Shown: positions 43,333 to 51,001, counted from the stretch's first letter. The stretch is DNA of 64,000 bases from [Actinomadura] parvosata subsp. kistnae (GCF_900323885.1 NZ_OOHJ01000006.1:186001-250000), one strand, 5' to 3'. Numbers and translations: made by a program. The notes: a model not told the origin generated them from the sequence alone.

Positions 43333-43809
43333 TTAGCGGGCTATCATGGCGTCGGCCCGTTCGCGCCAGGTGCGGAAGCGGTTCGCGGCGGTCGTGGTGT
43401 CGATGCCGAGATGCTCGCACATCTCGTTGAAGTCGTAGAAGAACCGCTCCAATGTGATGAGCCCGTCGTGGACGTACCACAGGCACACGAAGGGCAGATC
43501 GAAGGCGCGCCCGGTGGGCTCGACGCCCGCCAGGGGGCCCTTCATGGTGCCGGCGATCCTGCCGACGCCCAGCACAAGGTCATCCATCTCCCGCAGATCC
43601 TCAAGCTGGACGGAGTAGTCGGGGAAGGCTCCCAGGAAGCCCTGGAACTGCCTGCGAGCCGCGTCGATACCGTGCGCGGCGGACTGGAAGGCGATCGTCT
43701 CGAAAATCACGTCCTGATGGCACCAGGCCAATGCGCCAGTGATGTCGCCGCTGGTCTTCGCCTGGGAATGGGCCCGCACCACCGCGGCGGGTGTCAATTC
43801 TTCGCTCAT
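43333..43809 (-). CDS. NTF2-like (SnoaL/limonene epoxide hydrolase fold) protein
   Basis: A 158-residue NTF2-fold protein: VVRAHSQAKTSGDITGALAW, CHQDVIFE, LREMDDLVLGVGRIAGTMKG and RAFDLPFVCLWYVHDGLIT are the cone-shaped fold segments. Members act as cyclases, isomerases or stress proteins. The substrate cannot be predicted. The ATG lies only 9 bp after the -10 box of a class promoter, so the transcript is probably leaderless. It faces the MFS operon across the intergenic region. Confidence 0.82.
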   Translation of the reverse strand: MSEELTPAAVVRAHSQAKTSGDITGALAWCHQDVIFETIAFQSAAHGIDAARRQFQGFLGAFPDYSVQLEDLREMDDLVLGVGRIAGTMKGPLAGVEPTGRAFDLPFVCLWYVHDGLITLERFFYDFNEMCEHLGIDTTTAANRFRTWRERADAMIAR

Positions 43810-43818
43810 ATCACTCGT

Positions 43819-43862
43819 ACGCTAAAGCGCTCGGCCGCTTTCCGAATCCGTCGCCCGACTGG
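43819..43862 (-). promoter_or_regulatory. Promoter of the shared class (NTF2-like gene)
   Basis: On the minus strand: CCAGTCGGGCGACGGATTC at 43844-43862, a 19-bp spacer, then TAGCGT at 43819-43824. Transcription would start within a few bases of ATG 43809. Confidence 0.7.
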
Positions 43863-43918
43863 TGGTGAGCTCACCCAAGCGGCCATCGTCCCCGGCCGCT
43901 GCGGGCGGCGCGCCACAT

Positions 43919-43963
43919 CCAGTCACGTGACGGATGCACCATGGCCTGCGGGACACATAGCCT
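43919..43963 (+). promoter_or_regulatory. Promoter of the shared class (MFS leader)
   Basis: CCAGTCACGTGACGGATGC at 43919-43937, a 20-bp spacer, then TAGCCT at 43958-43963. The predicted start near 43970 lies 28 nt before the leader peptide. It is back to back with the promoter at 43819-43862. Confidence 0.7.
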
Positions 43964-43997
43964 GCCGCCTGACATGGATTTCCTCAGGAGGTGACAC

Positions 43998-44024
43998 ATG
44001 CGTATGGGCAACGGCTGGGACTGA
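43998..44024 (+). CDS. Leader peptide MRMGNGWD
   Basis: An eight-codon open frame with a perfect AGGAGGTGA (43986-43994) at ideal spacing before ATG 43998. It encodes MRMGNGWD and stops at 44022-44024. It lies between a class promoter and an intrinsic terminator, with an efflux gene downstream. The layout matches leader peptides whose stalled translation changes RNA folding, as in macrolide-resistance leaders (which often start MRL) and in the attenuated WhiB7/WblC regulon. The peptide itself is not recognised from memory. Confidence 0.7.
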   Translation: MRMGNGWD

Positions 44025-44044
44025 GCGGACGTCATGTCCTCCGG

Positions 44045-44083
44045 CCTGATGGGCGTGATCCCCTGCACGCTCATCAGGCTTTT
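44045..44083 (+). terminator. Intrinsic terminator acting as attenuator
   Basis: CCTGATGGGCGTG (44045-44057) pairs with CACGCTCATCAGG (44066-44078) as a 13-bp stem with one G-U pair and an 8-nt loop, followed by CTTTT. It stands 20 nt after the leader peptide stop and 20 nt before the efflux gene start. Unless the stem is prevented from forming, transcription should end before the gene. Confidence 0.75.
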
Positions 44084-44102
44084 CCGTGATCGGGGCTTCT
44101 TG

Positions 44103-45344
44103 GTGCGTTATCGAGATCTTTTCGCGGTGCGCGAGTTCCGCCTTCTTTATGCCGGGCTCGCCTCGTCGTACGCCGGGGACCAGCTCGCCGCGCTGGCCGT
44201 GTCGGTGCTGGTGCTCGACCGCACCGGCTCCGGCATCCTGTCCGGTCTCGCCTACGCCTCGGCCTACCTTCCGTCACTGGTCGCGGCCCCGCTGCTCGGT
44301 GCCCTCGCCGACCGGCTGCCTCGCCGGGGCCTGCTCATCGCCTGCGACCTGGCCCGGTCGGCGCTGGTCTCGGCGATGCTGATCCATGGCCTGCCCGTGT
44401 GGGCTCTCGTGGTGCTGCTCTATGCCGCGAGCCTGTTCACCCCGCCGTTCATGGCGGCGCGGTCGGCGCTCATCGCGGAGATCCTGCCCGTGGACGCGGC
44501 CGTCACCGGCAACGGCCTCATCCGCGTCACCCACCAGTTGAGCCAGGTGCTGGGCCTGGCGCTCGGCGGCCTGGCCATCGGCTGGATCGGGCCCGAGGGG
44601 GCGCTGGCGTGCAACGCCCTCACCTTCGCCGTCTCCGCCGCCCTGTCCGCCGGGCTGCGTCCGCGCCCGCGGCCCGCCGGCTCGGGCTCGGTGCTCGGCG
44701 GCTCCCGTGCGGGGGTACGTTACGTCTTCGCCGACCCGTGGTTGCGCGGCTGCCTGCTGCTGGTGTGGCCGGTCTCCATGTTCGTGTACGCGCCGGAGGC
44801 CGTCGTCTACCTCTACGCGACGTCGCTCGGCGGCGGTGCACCCCTGGCGGGACTGATGTTGTCGTCCGCCGCGCTGGGTTTCGCGTCCGGCACCGTGCTG
44901 CTGACCCGGCTCGTGCCACCGCGTACGCGTGACCGCCTGCTCATCCCGTTCGCCATCCTGGCCGGGGCAGCGCTGATCCCGCTCTGGGCCAAACCATCCC
45001 CTCCTGTCGTGGTCGTCCTGCTCTTCGCCTCGGGAGTGGGAGGCGCCTTCTCCGCCCCGCTCAACGCCCTGTTCGTGCAGCGGGTCTCCCCCGAGTTCCG
45101 CGGCAGAGCCATGGGAGTGGCGGTCGCGGGCCTGGCCGGCGGGCAGGGACTGGGGTTTCTGCTCGCCGGTGCGCTCAGCAGCGCCGGACTGCACCCGGCT
45201 GCGCTCTGGGCCGGATGCGGGGCCGCCGCCACGCTCGCCGCGCTCCTTGCCGCACTGACGTGGGCACGCGACACCCCTCCCCCTTCGTCCTCCTCATCTG
45301 CCGGCCTCGGCACACCGGTCCGGGAGACCGCTGACAAGCGATGA
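44103..45344 (+). CDS. MFS efflux transporter
   Basis: A 413-residue major facilitator protein of the drug-efflux type (MFS_3-like). It has about 12 helices, and the first loop after LLYAGLASSYAGDQLAALAV contains LADRLPRRGLL, the usual motif A. The second half has FRGRAMGVAVAGLAGGQG. GTG 44103 is chosen because the upstream in-frame ATG (44034) would lie before and within the terminator stem. A GGGG ribosome site precedes it. Expression is probably attenuated by the leader peptide and terminator, which suggests induction by a ribosome-acting compound. That is inference. Confidence 0.88.
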   Translation: MRYRDLFAVREFRLLYAGLASSYAGDQLAALAVSVLVLDRTGSGILSGLAYASAYLPSLVAAPLLGALADRLPRRGLLIACDLARSALVSAMLIHGLPVWALVVLLYAASLFTPPFMAARSALIAEILPVDAAVTGNGLIRVTHQLSQVLGLALGGLAIGWIGPEGALACNALTFAVSAALSAGLRPRPRPAGSGSVLGGSRAGVRYVFADPWLRGCLLLVWPVSMFVYAPEAVVYLYATSLGGGAPLAGLMLSSAALGFASGTVLLTRLVPPRTRDRLLIPFAILAGAALIPLWAKPSPPVVVVLLFASGVGGAFSAPLNALFVQRVSPEFRGRAMGVAVAGLAGGQGLGFLLAGALSSAGLHPAALWAGCGAAATLAALLAALTWARDTPPPSSSSSAGLGTPVRETADKR

Positions 45345-45383
45345 CCGCGTGAGGGTCGTGCATGACCTGGCGCCAGGCGATCC

Positions 45384-45635
45384 TCAGCGGGGTCGTTGTC
45401 CGGCTCTGTCCACGACGACGGTTTCGAGCACGGCGTCCCCGTCGTGGGTCTCGCCCTTCTCGATGCCGGCGAATGCCCTATCGTCGAACCGTCGCCACGG
45501 CTCGCGGGTGTTCGTCACGGCCGGCCCGCCGCGCAGCCACAGCCCGCCATCCGTCCGGGTCCGGACGCTGATGCCTTTCACGTAGCCCCACTGTGCGGGC
45601 TCGGCCGCGGCCAGGAATCGCGTTGTCGGCCACAT
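45384..45635 (-). CDS. Possible small hypothetical protein or gene fragment
   Basis: A possible 83-residue frame: TRFLAAAEPAQWGYVKGISV, GLWLRGGPAVTNT and GETHDGDAVLETVVVD look protein-like with normal codon bias. The frame before the ATG, past an in-frame stop, also reads like protein (NFSSRPAPVLGPGFRRTELG), so this may be the end of an interrupted gene. No family was recognised. Confidence 0.42.
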   Translation of the reverse strand: MWPTTRFLAAAEPAQWGYVKGISVRTRTDGGLWLRGGPAVTNTREPWRRFDDRAFAGIEKGETHDGDAVLETVVVDRAGQRPR

Positions 45636-45962
45636 CCTGGGCGTTCACCACGGGCCGAGCTCGGTGCGGCGGAAGCCTGGGCCGAGGACGGGCGCGGGTC
45701 TGGAGGAGAAGTTGGAGTCCGTCAGGCGAAGCGCCGGAGCGGAGGCCGGCCGGCCACGTCGCGCCCCAGACCCTGAGGATTGATGGGGGCACTTCTCTGA
45801 GGCCGCCTCCCCAGCGCCCACCGGTGCTGTCTCAGGGCAGGTGACGATGCGCCTGCCCGGCACTGCGGTTCCCTCTCACGTCACGGCACAACCCTGCGTC
45901 CGGGCTGGAACGACCTGAAAGGCACCGGGTGATAGACGGAATGCGAATCACCCGCGCCTTGG
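45636..45962. other. Intergenic region with possible upstream part of an interrupted gene
   Basis: The minus-strand frame 45645-45863 ends in FRRTELGPW just before the ATG of the 83-residue frame. Nothing else was recognised. Confidence 0.3.
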
Positions 45963-46913
45963 TCAGGGGGCGGTGCGGTCCAGACCGGCGGGCGGACCGT
46001 CGAGGGCCAGAAGGCCCGCCTCCCTGAAGGCGATCGTGACGGTCTCAACGTCCTGGCCGTGCACGGCGAGGTGACGCCCGGCCAGCTCGGCGTGCGACAC
46101 GGCGTGGATCGCGGTACGGCCGTCCTCGTCGATCCAGATCTCCTCATAGAAGGGGGCGTCCTGACGCGCGAGGACCTCGATGAACCAGTCGTGATCAACG
46201 GTGAACGCCGGAAGCGGATCGGTGACGCCGGCGGGGACCTGCCACCAGCTCACGGGACGAGGAACCTCCCGCCCGGGAACGCCCGGCCGTACCGTGACCC
46301 AGTCCTCCTCGCCGTCCACGGGCCGCGCCGGGCGCAGCACCTCCGCCGGCTCCCGCTCCTCCTGCGCGGCTGCGAGGACCATCGGGTCGTGACGGAGCTC
46401 TCCGGCCACCTCTTCGGCGTATGCGGCGGCGGCTCGTACGTCTTCGTCCTCGTGCCGCAGCGCTTCCCTGAGCAGTTCCGCCGTCTCGAGCTCAAGATTC
46501 GTGCCTCCAGCCGCCATCACCAGCGGCACCAGAATCCACGACTGCCCGGCGAGGTCCTCCCGCGCCTGGGCGCGCAGCTCCTGTTCCGTCCACACGCGGT
46601 ACCGCTCGCCGATGACGGCTCGGGCCGCGATGGCGCGTTCCTCGGAGTCCGCGCGTACGAGCAGCGCCTTCGACCCGGTGTCGGGATCGACCGCCTCGAT
46701 CAGGACGATGCCGCGGGACTCGTCGGCGTAGACGTCGGCCACCGGTCCGCCACCGAACCCGCCGTGGCCGATGCCGGTCAAGGTCGTGCCCGTCCGGGCG
46801 GCGAGCTCGGCCAGCAGCCCGGCGTCCACCGAATCGTTCTCTTCGACGACCAACGCGCACCAGAACGGCCCGCTTCGCACCAGATTGATCACCGAAGCTA
46901 CTCTGCCATGCAT
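45963..46913 (-). CDS. Hypothetical protein
   Basis: A 316-residue acidic protein starting at ATG 46913. A GTG at 46925 is an alternative. The middle part (ELLREALRHEDEDVRAAAAY, AEEVAGELRHDP) resembles a helical repeat unit. The C-terminal part is WDIE-rich and ends with HDWFIEVLARQDAPFYEEIW and related strands. No enzyme motif was recognised. It is divergent from the small membrane protein at 47054, with a class promoter between them directed at the latter. Confidence 0.75.
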   Translation of the reverse strand: MHGRVASVINLVRSGPFWCALVVEENDSVDAGLLAELAARTGTTLTGIGHGGFGGGPVADVYADESRGIVLIEAVDPDTGSKALLVRADSEERAIAARAVIGERYRVWTEQELRAQAREDLAGQSWILVPLVMAAGGTNLELETAELLREALRHEDEDVRAAAAYAEEVAGELRHDPMVLAAAQEEREPAEVLRPARPVDGEEDWVTVRPGVPGREVPRPVSWWQVPAGVTDPLPAFTVDHDWFIEVLARQDAPFYEEIWIDEDGRTAIHAVSHAELAGRHLAVHGQDVETVTIAFREAGLLALDGPPAGLDRTAP

Positions 46914-46930
46914 CGCGGGGAACACGGCAA

Positions 46931-46986
46931 CCAGTCATGTTTTTGTGCGGCGACAGATTCATCGGATGAGCGGGCCAACCTACCGT
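46931..46986 (+). promoter_or_regulatory. Promoter of the shared class with an 11-bp insertion
   Basis: CCAGTCATG (46931-46939) and CGACAGATTC (46951-46960) are the two halves of the motif but are separated by 11 extra bases. The -10 box TACCGT is at 46981-46986 after the usual 20-bp spacer. It drives the gene at 47054. Confidence 0.6.
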
Positions 46987-47053
46987 GAGATACGGCGAAG
47001 CCTCCCACCCCGAGGCTTGGCCGCAATCGGCTTCCCCCACAAGGAGAAATCAC

Positions 47054-47416
47054 ATGAAGCCATGGACACGGTGGCAGGACTGGACGAACCTGGTGGCCGG
47101 CCTGTACCTCGCACTCGCCCCGATCTGGACAGCCAGTGACACCAGCGCCGCGACGACGCTCATCGTGCTCGGCGCCCTGATCGTGTGCACGGCTCTCTGG
47201 GCCCTGATCCAGCCGGCCTCGGCGGCCAGCCAGTGGACCAACGTCACCTGGGCGGTGCTGCTGATCATCGCTCCCTGGGCCATCTCCTACACCGGGCTCG
47301 GCGGCGCGGCCTGGACGTCCTGGATCGGCGGCATCGTCGTAGCATGCCTGGCCCTGTGGGCCCTGCCCGCCGCGAAAAGCACCGCAGGAAGCACTGCCGT
47401 CTCCACCAGGCGGTGA
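47054..47416 (+). CDS. SPW repeat membrane protein
   Basis: A 120-residue protein with four predicted helices in two repeats. Tryptophans follow the SPW pattern (WQDWTNLVAGLYLALAPIW and WTNVTWAVLLIIAPWAIS). ATG 47054 has AAGGAG upstream. SPW-repeat proteins are small actinobacterial membrane proteins of unknown role, often linked with envelope stress. It is controlled by the split class promoter. Confidence 0.85.
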   Translation: MKPWTRWQDWTNLVAGLYLALAPIWTASDTSAATTLIVLGALIVCTALWALIQPASAASQWTNVTWAVLLIIAPWAISYTGLGGAAWTSWIGGIVVACLALWALPAAKSTAGSTAVSTRR

Positions 47417-47490
47417 TCCGACATCGCTGCGGAACAGCCCGACAGCGAACGGCGCCGGCCGTTCGCTGTCCGTGTGTCAGAGGCAGGTGC

Positions 47491-47919
47491 TCAGCCGCAG
47501 TGCTTGGACTTCACCGTCCGGGTGGCCGTCGCCATGACCCCGTAGACGTCGATGCACTTGCCGGGTGCCTTAACGAAGACAGGCCCCGCGTAGTACTTGT
47601 ACATGGCCTGGTCGAGCTCCGCCCAGCCGTTACCCTTCGCCCCGGACACGCGAATGCCGACGCCCTTGTAGTTTCTCTTTCCGTAGAAATCGCCGACTCC
47701 TATGGCGACGGCGCAGTTCTTCTGCGTCCTGGAGCTGTAGAACACCTCGATGGACCCGCGGTGCCTGCCACCGTACATGATCTTGTAGCTGCCCACCTGC
47801 ACGTAGCTGGCATCCTTGCAGAGGTTGCTCGCGGCCTGCGCCGGCGCGGCACCGAGGGGCATCCCGGCCAAAGCCACCAAGGCGCCTACCACCACTCCGA
47901 ACGTCCTGCGAAACCTCAC
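47491..47919 (-). CDS. Secreted small protein of unknown function
   Basis: A 142-residue protein starting at GTG 47919. A basic N-terminus (VRFRRTFG) and hydrophobic stretch (VVVGALVALAGM) lead to an AQAA cleavage site, so it should be secreted. The mature part of about 110 residues has four cysteines (NLCKDA, KNCAVAI, GKCIDVY, SKHCG), probably forming two disulfides, and is basic. No family was recognised. A class promoter lies 41 bp upstream. Confidence 0.8.
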   Translation of the reverse strand: MRFRRTFGVVVGALVALAGMPLGAAPAQAASNLCKDASYVQVGSYKIMYGGRHRGSIEVFYSSRTQKNCAVAIGVGDFYGKRNYKGVGIRVSGAKGNGWAELDQAMYKYYAGPVFVKAPGKCIDVYGVMATATRTVKSKHCG

Positions 47920-47959
47920 GGCTCTTCTCCCCTGTGCCACGCGACATAACCGGCCAGAG

Positions 47960-48004
47960 ACGCTACGGGTGCGGCGGGCCGGAGCGAATCTGTCACGTGA
48001 CTGG
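47960..48004 (-). promoter_or_regulatory. Promoter of the shared class (secreted protein)
   Basis: On the minus strand: CCAGTCACGTGACAGATTC at 47986-48004, a 20-bp spacer, then TAGCGT at 47960-47965. This is the best match to the consensus and contains the perfect palindrome GTCACGTGAC. Confidence 0.75.
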
Positions 48005-48228
48005 AGCTCAGGGGCACTCAGCACCCGGTCGCATGGCAAATTTGACCTCCCTGAAGGACACGCCTGCGATGTCGAGCCGTTCAAGAGTCTCACCGTCTCC
48101 CCCGCCACGGCGACGAGCGGCGGCTACACGCCCGGCGCCCCGGGAGTGGGCGGGTCGCTGCCGCCGGTCTTCACCTGAACGGCGCGCCCAACCAGGAGCA
48201 GATGGGCCGGTGACCCGCCGCCGCGCAG

Positions 48229-48484
48229 TACGCGATGGCCACCTTCTCCGCCTACTCGGTGCTGGCCGGCAAGCGCGGGAACACCTCCGGTCTTCGCCGC
48301 GGGCATTCCTGTGGAGCAAGCCGTGTCCTACGGCGAGAAGGCCGGCGAACCCTGCGACGCCTGCTACCACCGAAGCTGCGATGATCCGCGGAACGTCAGC
48401 GCGGGGCTACTGGCTCCGATGACCGGCGGCGCCGCGTACGCCGTCCAGCATGTCGCGACCACCACACCTGTGCTTCGCCCCTGA
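48229..48484 (+). pseudogene. C-terminal remnant of an M28-family aminopeptidase
   Basis: The frame reading VFAAGIPVEQAVSYGEKAGE, then PCDACYHRSCDDPRNVSAG and AAYAVQHV, ends at 48484. It matches the C-terminus of secreted M28 aminopeptidases, which carry YDPCYHQACD at this place. The preceding sequence (YAMATFSAYSVLAGKRGN) is in another frame, and the metal-binding core is missing. Only this decayed tail remains. Confidence 0.6.
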
Positions 48485-48579
48485 AGGCCGTCGCGGAGGG
48501 CGGGGTCTGGCGGTGACGCCAACCGGGCGGGAGAAGGACACGGGATGTCCGGCCGTCGTCCAACCCCACCCTCCGCGAT

Positions 48580-48840
48580 CACACGATCGACGCTTTGTAC
48601 CGTCCAGCGTCTCTCGCCGACCAATCCGAGATCTCAGTCGCTTCAGTCGCTGCGCCTGTCTCACGGACGCCAATGGGACCGCTCGTCTCACGTAGCGAGC
48701 CCGGCAGCGACCGAAGCGACTCACGCTCGTGGTTCGCGCTGCTTTCCCTCATAGAGAGGCGGCGTGCCGAGGCCATGCGAGGACATGAGTCGCTCCGGTC
48801 ACCTGAGCGAACGACTTGCTCTGCCGTTGTTCGGTCCCAG
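48580..48840 (-). ncRNA. Candidate structured RNA downstream of a class promoter
   Basis: Transcription from the promoter at 48845-48889 would run into this region. It contains a 20-bp inverted repeat (48634-48653 against 48704-48723, 18 of 20 paired) around a 50-nt loop with its own smaller CGCT/AGCG stem, and several GCGACT repeats. Two short frames exist (ATG 48776, 65 codons, and ATG 48786, 21 codons) but neither has a good ribosome site. A noncoding RNA is the better guess. A small peptide gene remains possible. Confidence 0.35.
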
Positions 48841-48844
48841 TCGC

Positions 48845-48889
48845 TACTTTAGGGCGGCACCCCGGGCCGGTGAATCCGTCACATGACTG
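48845..48889 (-). promoter_or_regulatory. Promoter of the shared class without a recognised gene
   Basis: On the minus strand: CCAGTCATGTGACGGATTC at 48871-48889, a 20-bp spacer, then TAAAGT at 48845-48850. It points away from the DnaB-like gene, toward the structured region below 48840. Confidence 0.65.
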
Positions 48890-48925
48890 GCCGCACCGCA
48901 CCGGTCAAGGCCCGGACGGGACGAA

Positions 48926-49849
48926 TCAGGGCCGGGACGGGTCCGCGAAGCGGCCGTAGCGTTGATCGAAGGTCACCGTCACCGTGGCCTTGGGCCCGTA
49001 GCGATGCTTGGCCACGATCAGGTCTGCCTCACCCACGCGAGGCGACCACGGGTCGTGCGCGTCCTCCCGGTGCACCATGATGACAACGTCGGCGATGTGA
49101 CCGACCGTGTCGGAGTTCCGGAAGTCCGTCAGCGGCCCCGGGCGGCGATCGGCCCGCTCCTTCGACCGGTCGCCGAGCTGGGCACCGGCCACCACCGGCA
49201 CCTTGAGCTCCATCGCCAGCTCCTTCAGCGCGCGAGCCGCCTCGGCGACCGGCGGGTCCCGCGACTCGTCCGAAGGCCAGGGCCGGACGTCGTCGAGCCC
49301 GTCCACGACGATCAGCTCAAACTTCCCGTCGGTGGCCAGGTCTGCGATGTACGAGGTCAGATGCGTGGCCGTCCAGCCCGCGGGCGTGATGACGGACAGG
49401 GGCGCGCCGGCCAGTTCCGCCGTCCGGCGTACGACCCGAGCGGAGTCGTCCAAGCCGATCGTCCCCGCGCGCAGCTCATCGAGGGGGACGCTCGCCTCGG
49501 CGGCCAGCAACCGCAGGGTCAGCTCGTGATCGGGCATCTGGAAGCTGGCCAGCAGGGCCGGCCTGTGGCGGCGGAACGCGGTGTCACGGCACAGGTGCAG
49601 GAGCAGGGCCGACGTGCCCATCGACGGGCGGGAGGCCACCACGGTCAAGGTGCCGGGGCTCAGGCCGCCGCCGAGGAGGGTGTCGAGCTCCTGGAAGCCG
49701 GAAGGGGTGCTGAAGGTGTTCTCCGCGCGGGCGTCCATCGTGTCGAGGGCCGAGAAGAGCAGCACCGCCATCGGGACGGCTTCGTCCAGCGGGTCGCGTC
49801 TCTGGGCGTCCGGCGCGGGCGTCCGGCCGTCCTCATCGGGCACTGGCAT
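48926..49849 (-). CDS. DnaB/RecA-fold ATPase-like protein with altered Walker A
   Basis: A 307-residue protein matching the C-terminal helicase domain of DnaB without the N-terminal primase-binding domain. TPSGFQELDTLLGGGLSPG leads to ASRPSMGTSALLLHL, where DnaB has GRPSMGKTA: threonine (T79) replaces the Walker A lysine. ELIVVDGLDDVR is Walker B-like, and FRNSDTVGHIADVVIMVHRE and IVAKHRYGP follow as in DnaB. ATP hydrolysis is doubtful. ATG 49849 has AGGAA upstream. A class promoter precedes it. Confidence 0.82.
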   Translation of the reverse strand: MPVPDEDGRTPAPDAQRRDPLDEAVPMAVLLFSALDTMDARAENTFSTPSGFQELDTLLGGGLSPGTLTVVASRPSMGTSALLLHLCRDTAFRRHRPALLASFQMPDHELTLRLLAAEASVPLDELRAGTIGLDDSARVVRRTAELAGAPLSVITPAGWTATHLTSYIADLATDGKFELIVVDGLDDVRPWPSDESRDPPVAEAARALKELAMELKVPVVAGAQLGDRSKERADRRPGPLTDFRNSDTVGHIADVVIMVHREDAHDPWSPRVGEADLIVAKHRYGPKATVTVTFDQRYGRFADPSRP

Positions 49850-49916
49850 GAGGGTTCCTGGTGGGTGTGCGTGGCGATCCCCTGCGTCGGGGCTGGTGAG
49901 AACGTCCGTCTCGCCG

Positions 49917-49961
49917 ACGATAGGCAACCGCGGTGGCGCGGCGAATCTGTCATCAAACCAG
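49917..49961 (-). promoter_or_regulatory. Promoter of the shared class (DnaB-like gene)
   Basis: On the minus strand: CTGGTTTGATGACAGATTC at 49943-49961, a 20-bp spacer, then TATCGT at 49917-49922. The GACAGATTC half is exact, but the CCAGTCA half is degenerate. Confidence 0.6.
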
Positions 49962-49993
49962 TGAGCGGGTATGGCCGCGCGCGGATCGCTCGC

Positions 49994-50809
49994 TCAGGGA
50001 ATGCGCCCGATCCCGCAGAGAACGTCGGCACCTCCGGGACCGGCGACGGAGGCGTCAAGAGCGTCCTCGGCGGTCGCCGAGACCAGGCCGGGCTCCACCA
50101 TCTCCAGCCCGTCGAAGAACCCGGCGATCACCTCGCGGCTGCGCGGGGTCACATTGCCGGTGCTGGTCCTGCGGTAGACCTCGCGCCCCGCCCCCACCGC
50201 GCGGCCGTCGAGCCTTCCCTCGGTGACGTGCGAGATGACCAGATAGCTGCCGGACGGCAGTGCTTCGCGGACGATCCGAAGGATGTCCCGGACCTGGTCA
50301 TCGTCGGGGATGAAGTGCAGCACCGCCATCAGCAGGACGGCCGTCGGCCGCCGCAGGTCGAGGTGCTGAAGGATCTCCGGATGAGTGAGGATGGCCTTGG
50401 GCTCGCGCATGTCGCCCTCCACCACGATCGTGTCCGCGGTCTCGGCCAGCAGAGCGCGAGCGTGCACGAGCACGATCGGATCGTTGTCGACGTAGACCAC
50501 GCGGGTGCCAGGGGCGACCTGCGCCGCCACCTGGTGGACGTTCTCCTGGGTCGGCAGGCCGGTGCCGATGTCGAGGAACTGCCGGACCCCTTTCCGGGCG
50601 ATCGCGCGAACGGCACGCCCCATGAACGCCCGGTTGGCCCGCGCGACCTCCTTGGCGTTGGGCGAGAGCCGGAGGATCTGCGCGGCGGCCTCACGGTCGG
50701 AAGCGAAGTTGTCCTTGCCGCCGAGCAGATAGTCGTAGATGCGGGCCACGCTCGGCACGGCCGGATCCACCCCGGCCGGCGCGTGTTCCTGCTCCGTCAC
50801 GGTCATCAC
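49994..50809 (-). CDS. SAM-dependent methyltransferase (Methyltransf_19/DUF574)
   Basis: A 271-residue methyltransferase of the actinobacterial DUF574 family: ARIYDYLLGGKDNFASDREA at the N-terminus, QFLDIGTGLPTQENVH as the SAM-binding loop, and VVYVDNDPIVL. Family members are abundant in actinomycetes and their substrates are mostly unknown. A paralogue is encoded at 59841. The start is ATG 50809 or the adjacent ATG 50806. A class promoter lies about 42 bp upstream. Confidence 0.9.
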   Translation of the reverse strand: MMTVTEQEHAPAGVDPAVPSVARIYDYLLGGKDNFASDREAAAQILRLSPNAKEVARANRAFMGRAVRAIARKGVRQFLDIGTGLPTQENVHQVAAQVAPGTRVVYVDNDPIVLVHARALLAETADTIVVEGDMREPKAILTHPEILQHLDLRRPTAVLLMAVLHFIPDDDQVRDILRIVREALPSGSYLVISHVTEGRLDGRAVGAGREVYRRTSTGNVTPRSREVIAGFFDGLEMVEPGLVSATAEDALDASVAGPGGADVLCGIGRIP

Positions 50810-50850
50810 CTGCTTTCACACGACGGGTATCGCGACCGGTCTGAAGGACG

Positions 50851-50894
50851 AGGCTAGAGGAGGAGGCCGCCCGTCGAATCTGTCAACCTGCCAG
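50851..50894 (-). promoter_or_regulatory. Promoter of the shared class (methyltransferase)
   Basis: On the minus strand: CTGGCAGGTTGACAGATTC at 50876-50894, a 19-bp spacer, then TAGCCT at 50851-50856. Confidence 0.6.
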
Positions 50895-50958
50895 TGTGTC
50901 GTCCGCGCGGCGGGTGCCTGCAGCGCCTCCCGGCTTGAAGTTCCCATGCGGGGCTTGG

Positions 50959-50984
50959 AAGTCTTTATGGGAGGATATACCTTG
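50959..50984 (+). promoter_or_regulatory. Likely TetR operator, copy 1
   Basis: A 26-bp element beginning AAGTCTTTATGGGAGG and ending ACCTTG. It matches 54238-54263 at 21 of 26 positions. It lies 18 bp before the TetR start codon and includes a TATACC sequence that could be its -10 box. Confidence 0.45.
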
Positions 50985-51001
50985 GTCATCGAGGGGGAGA
51001 G

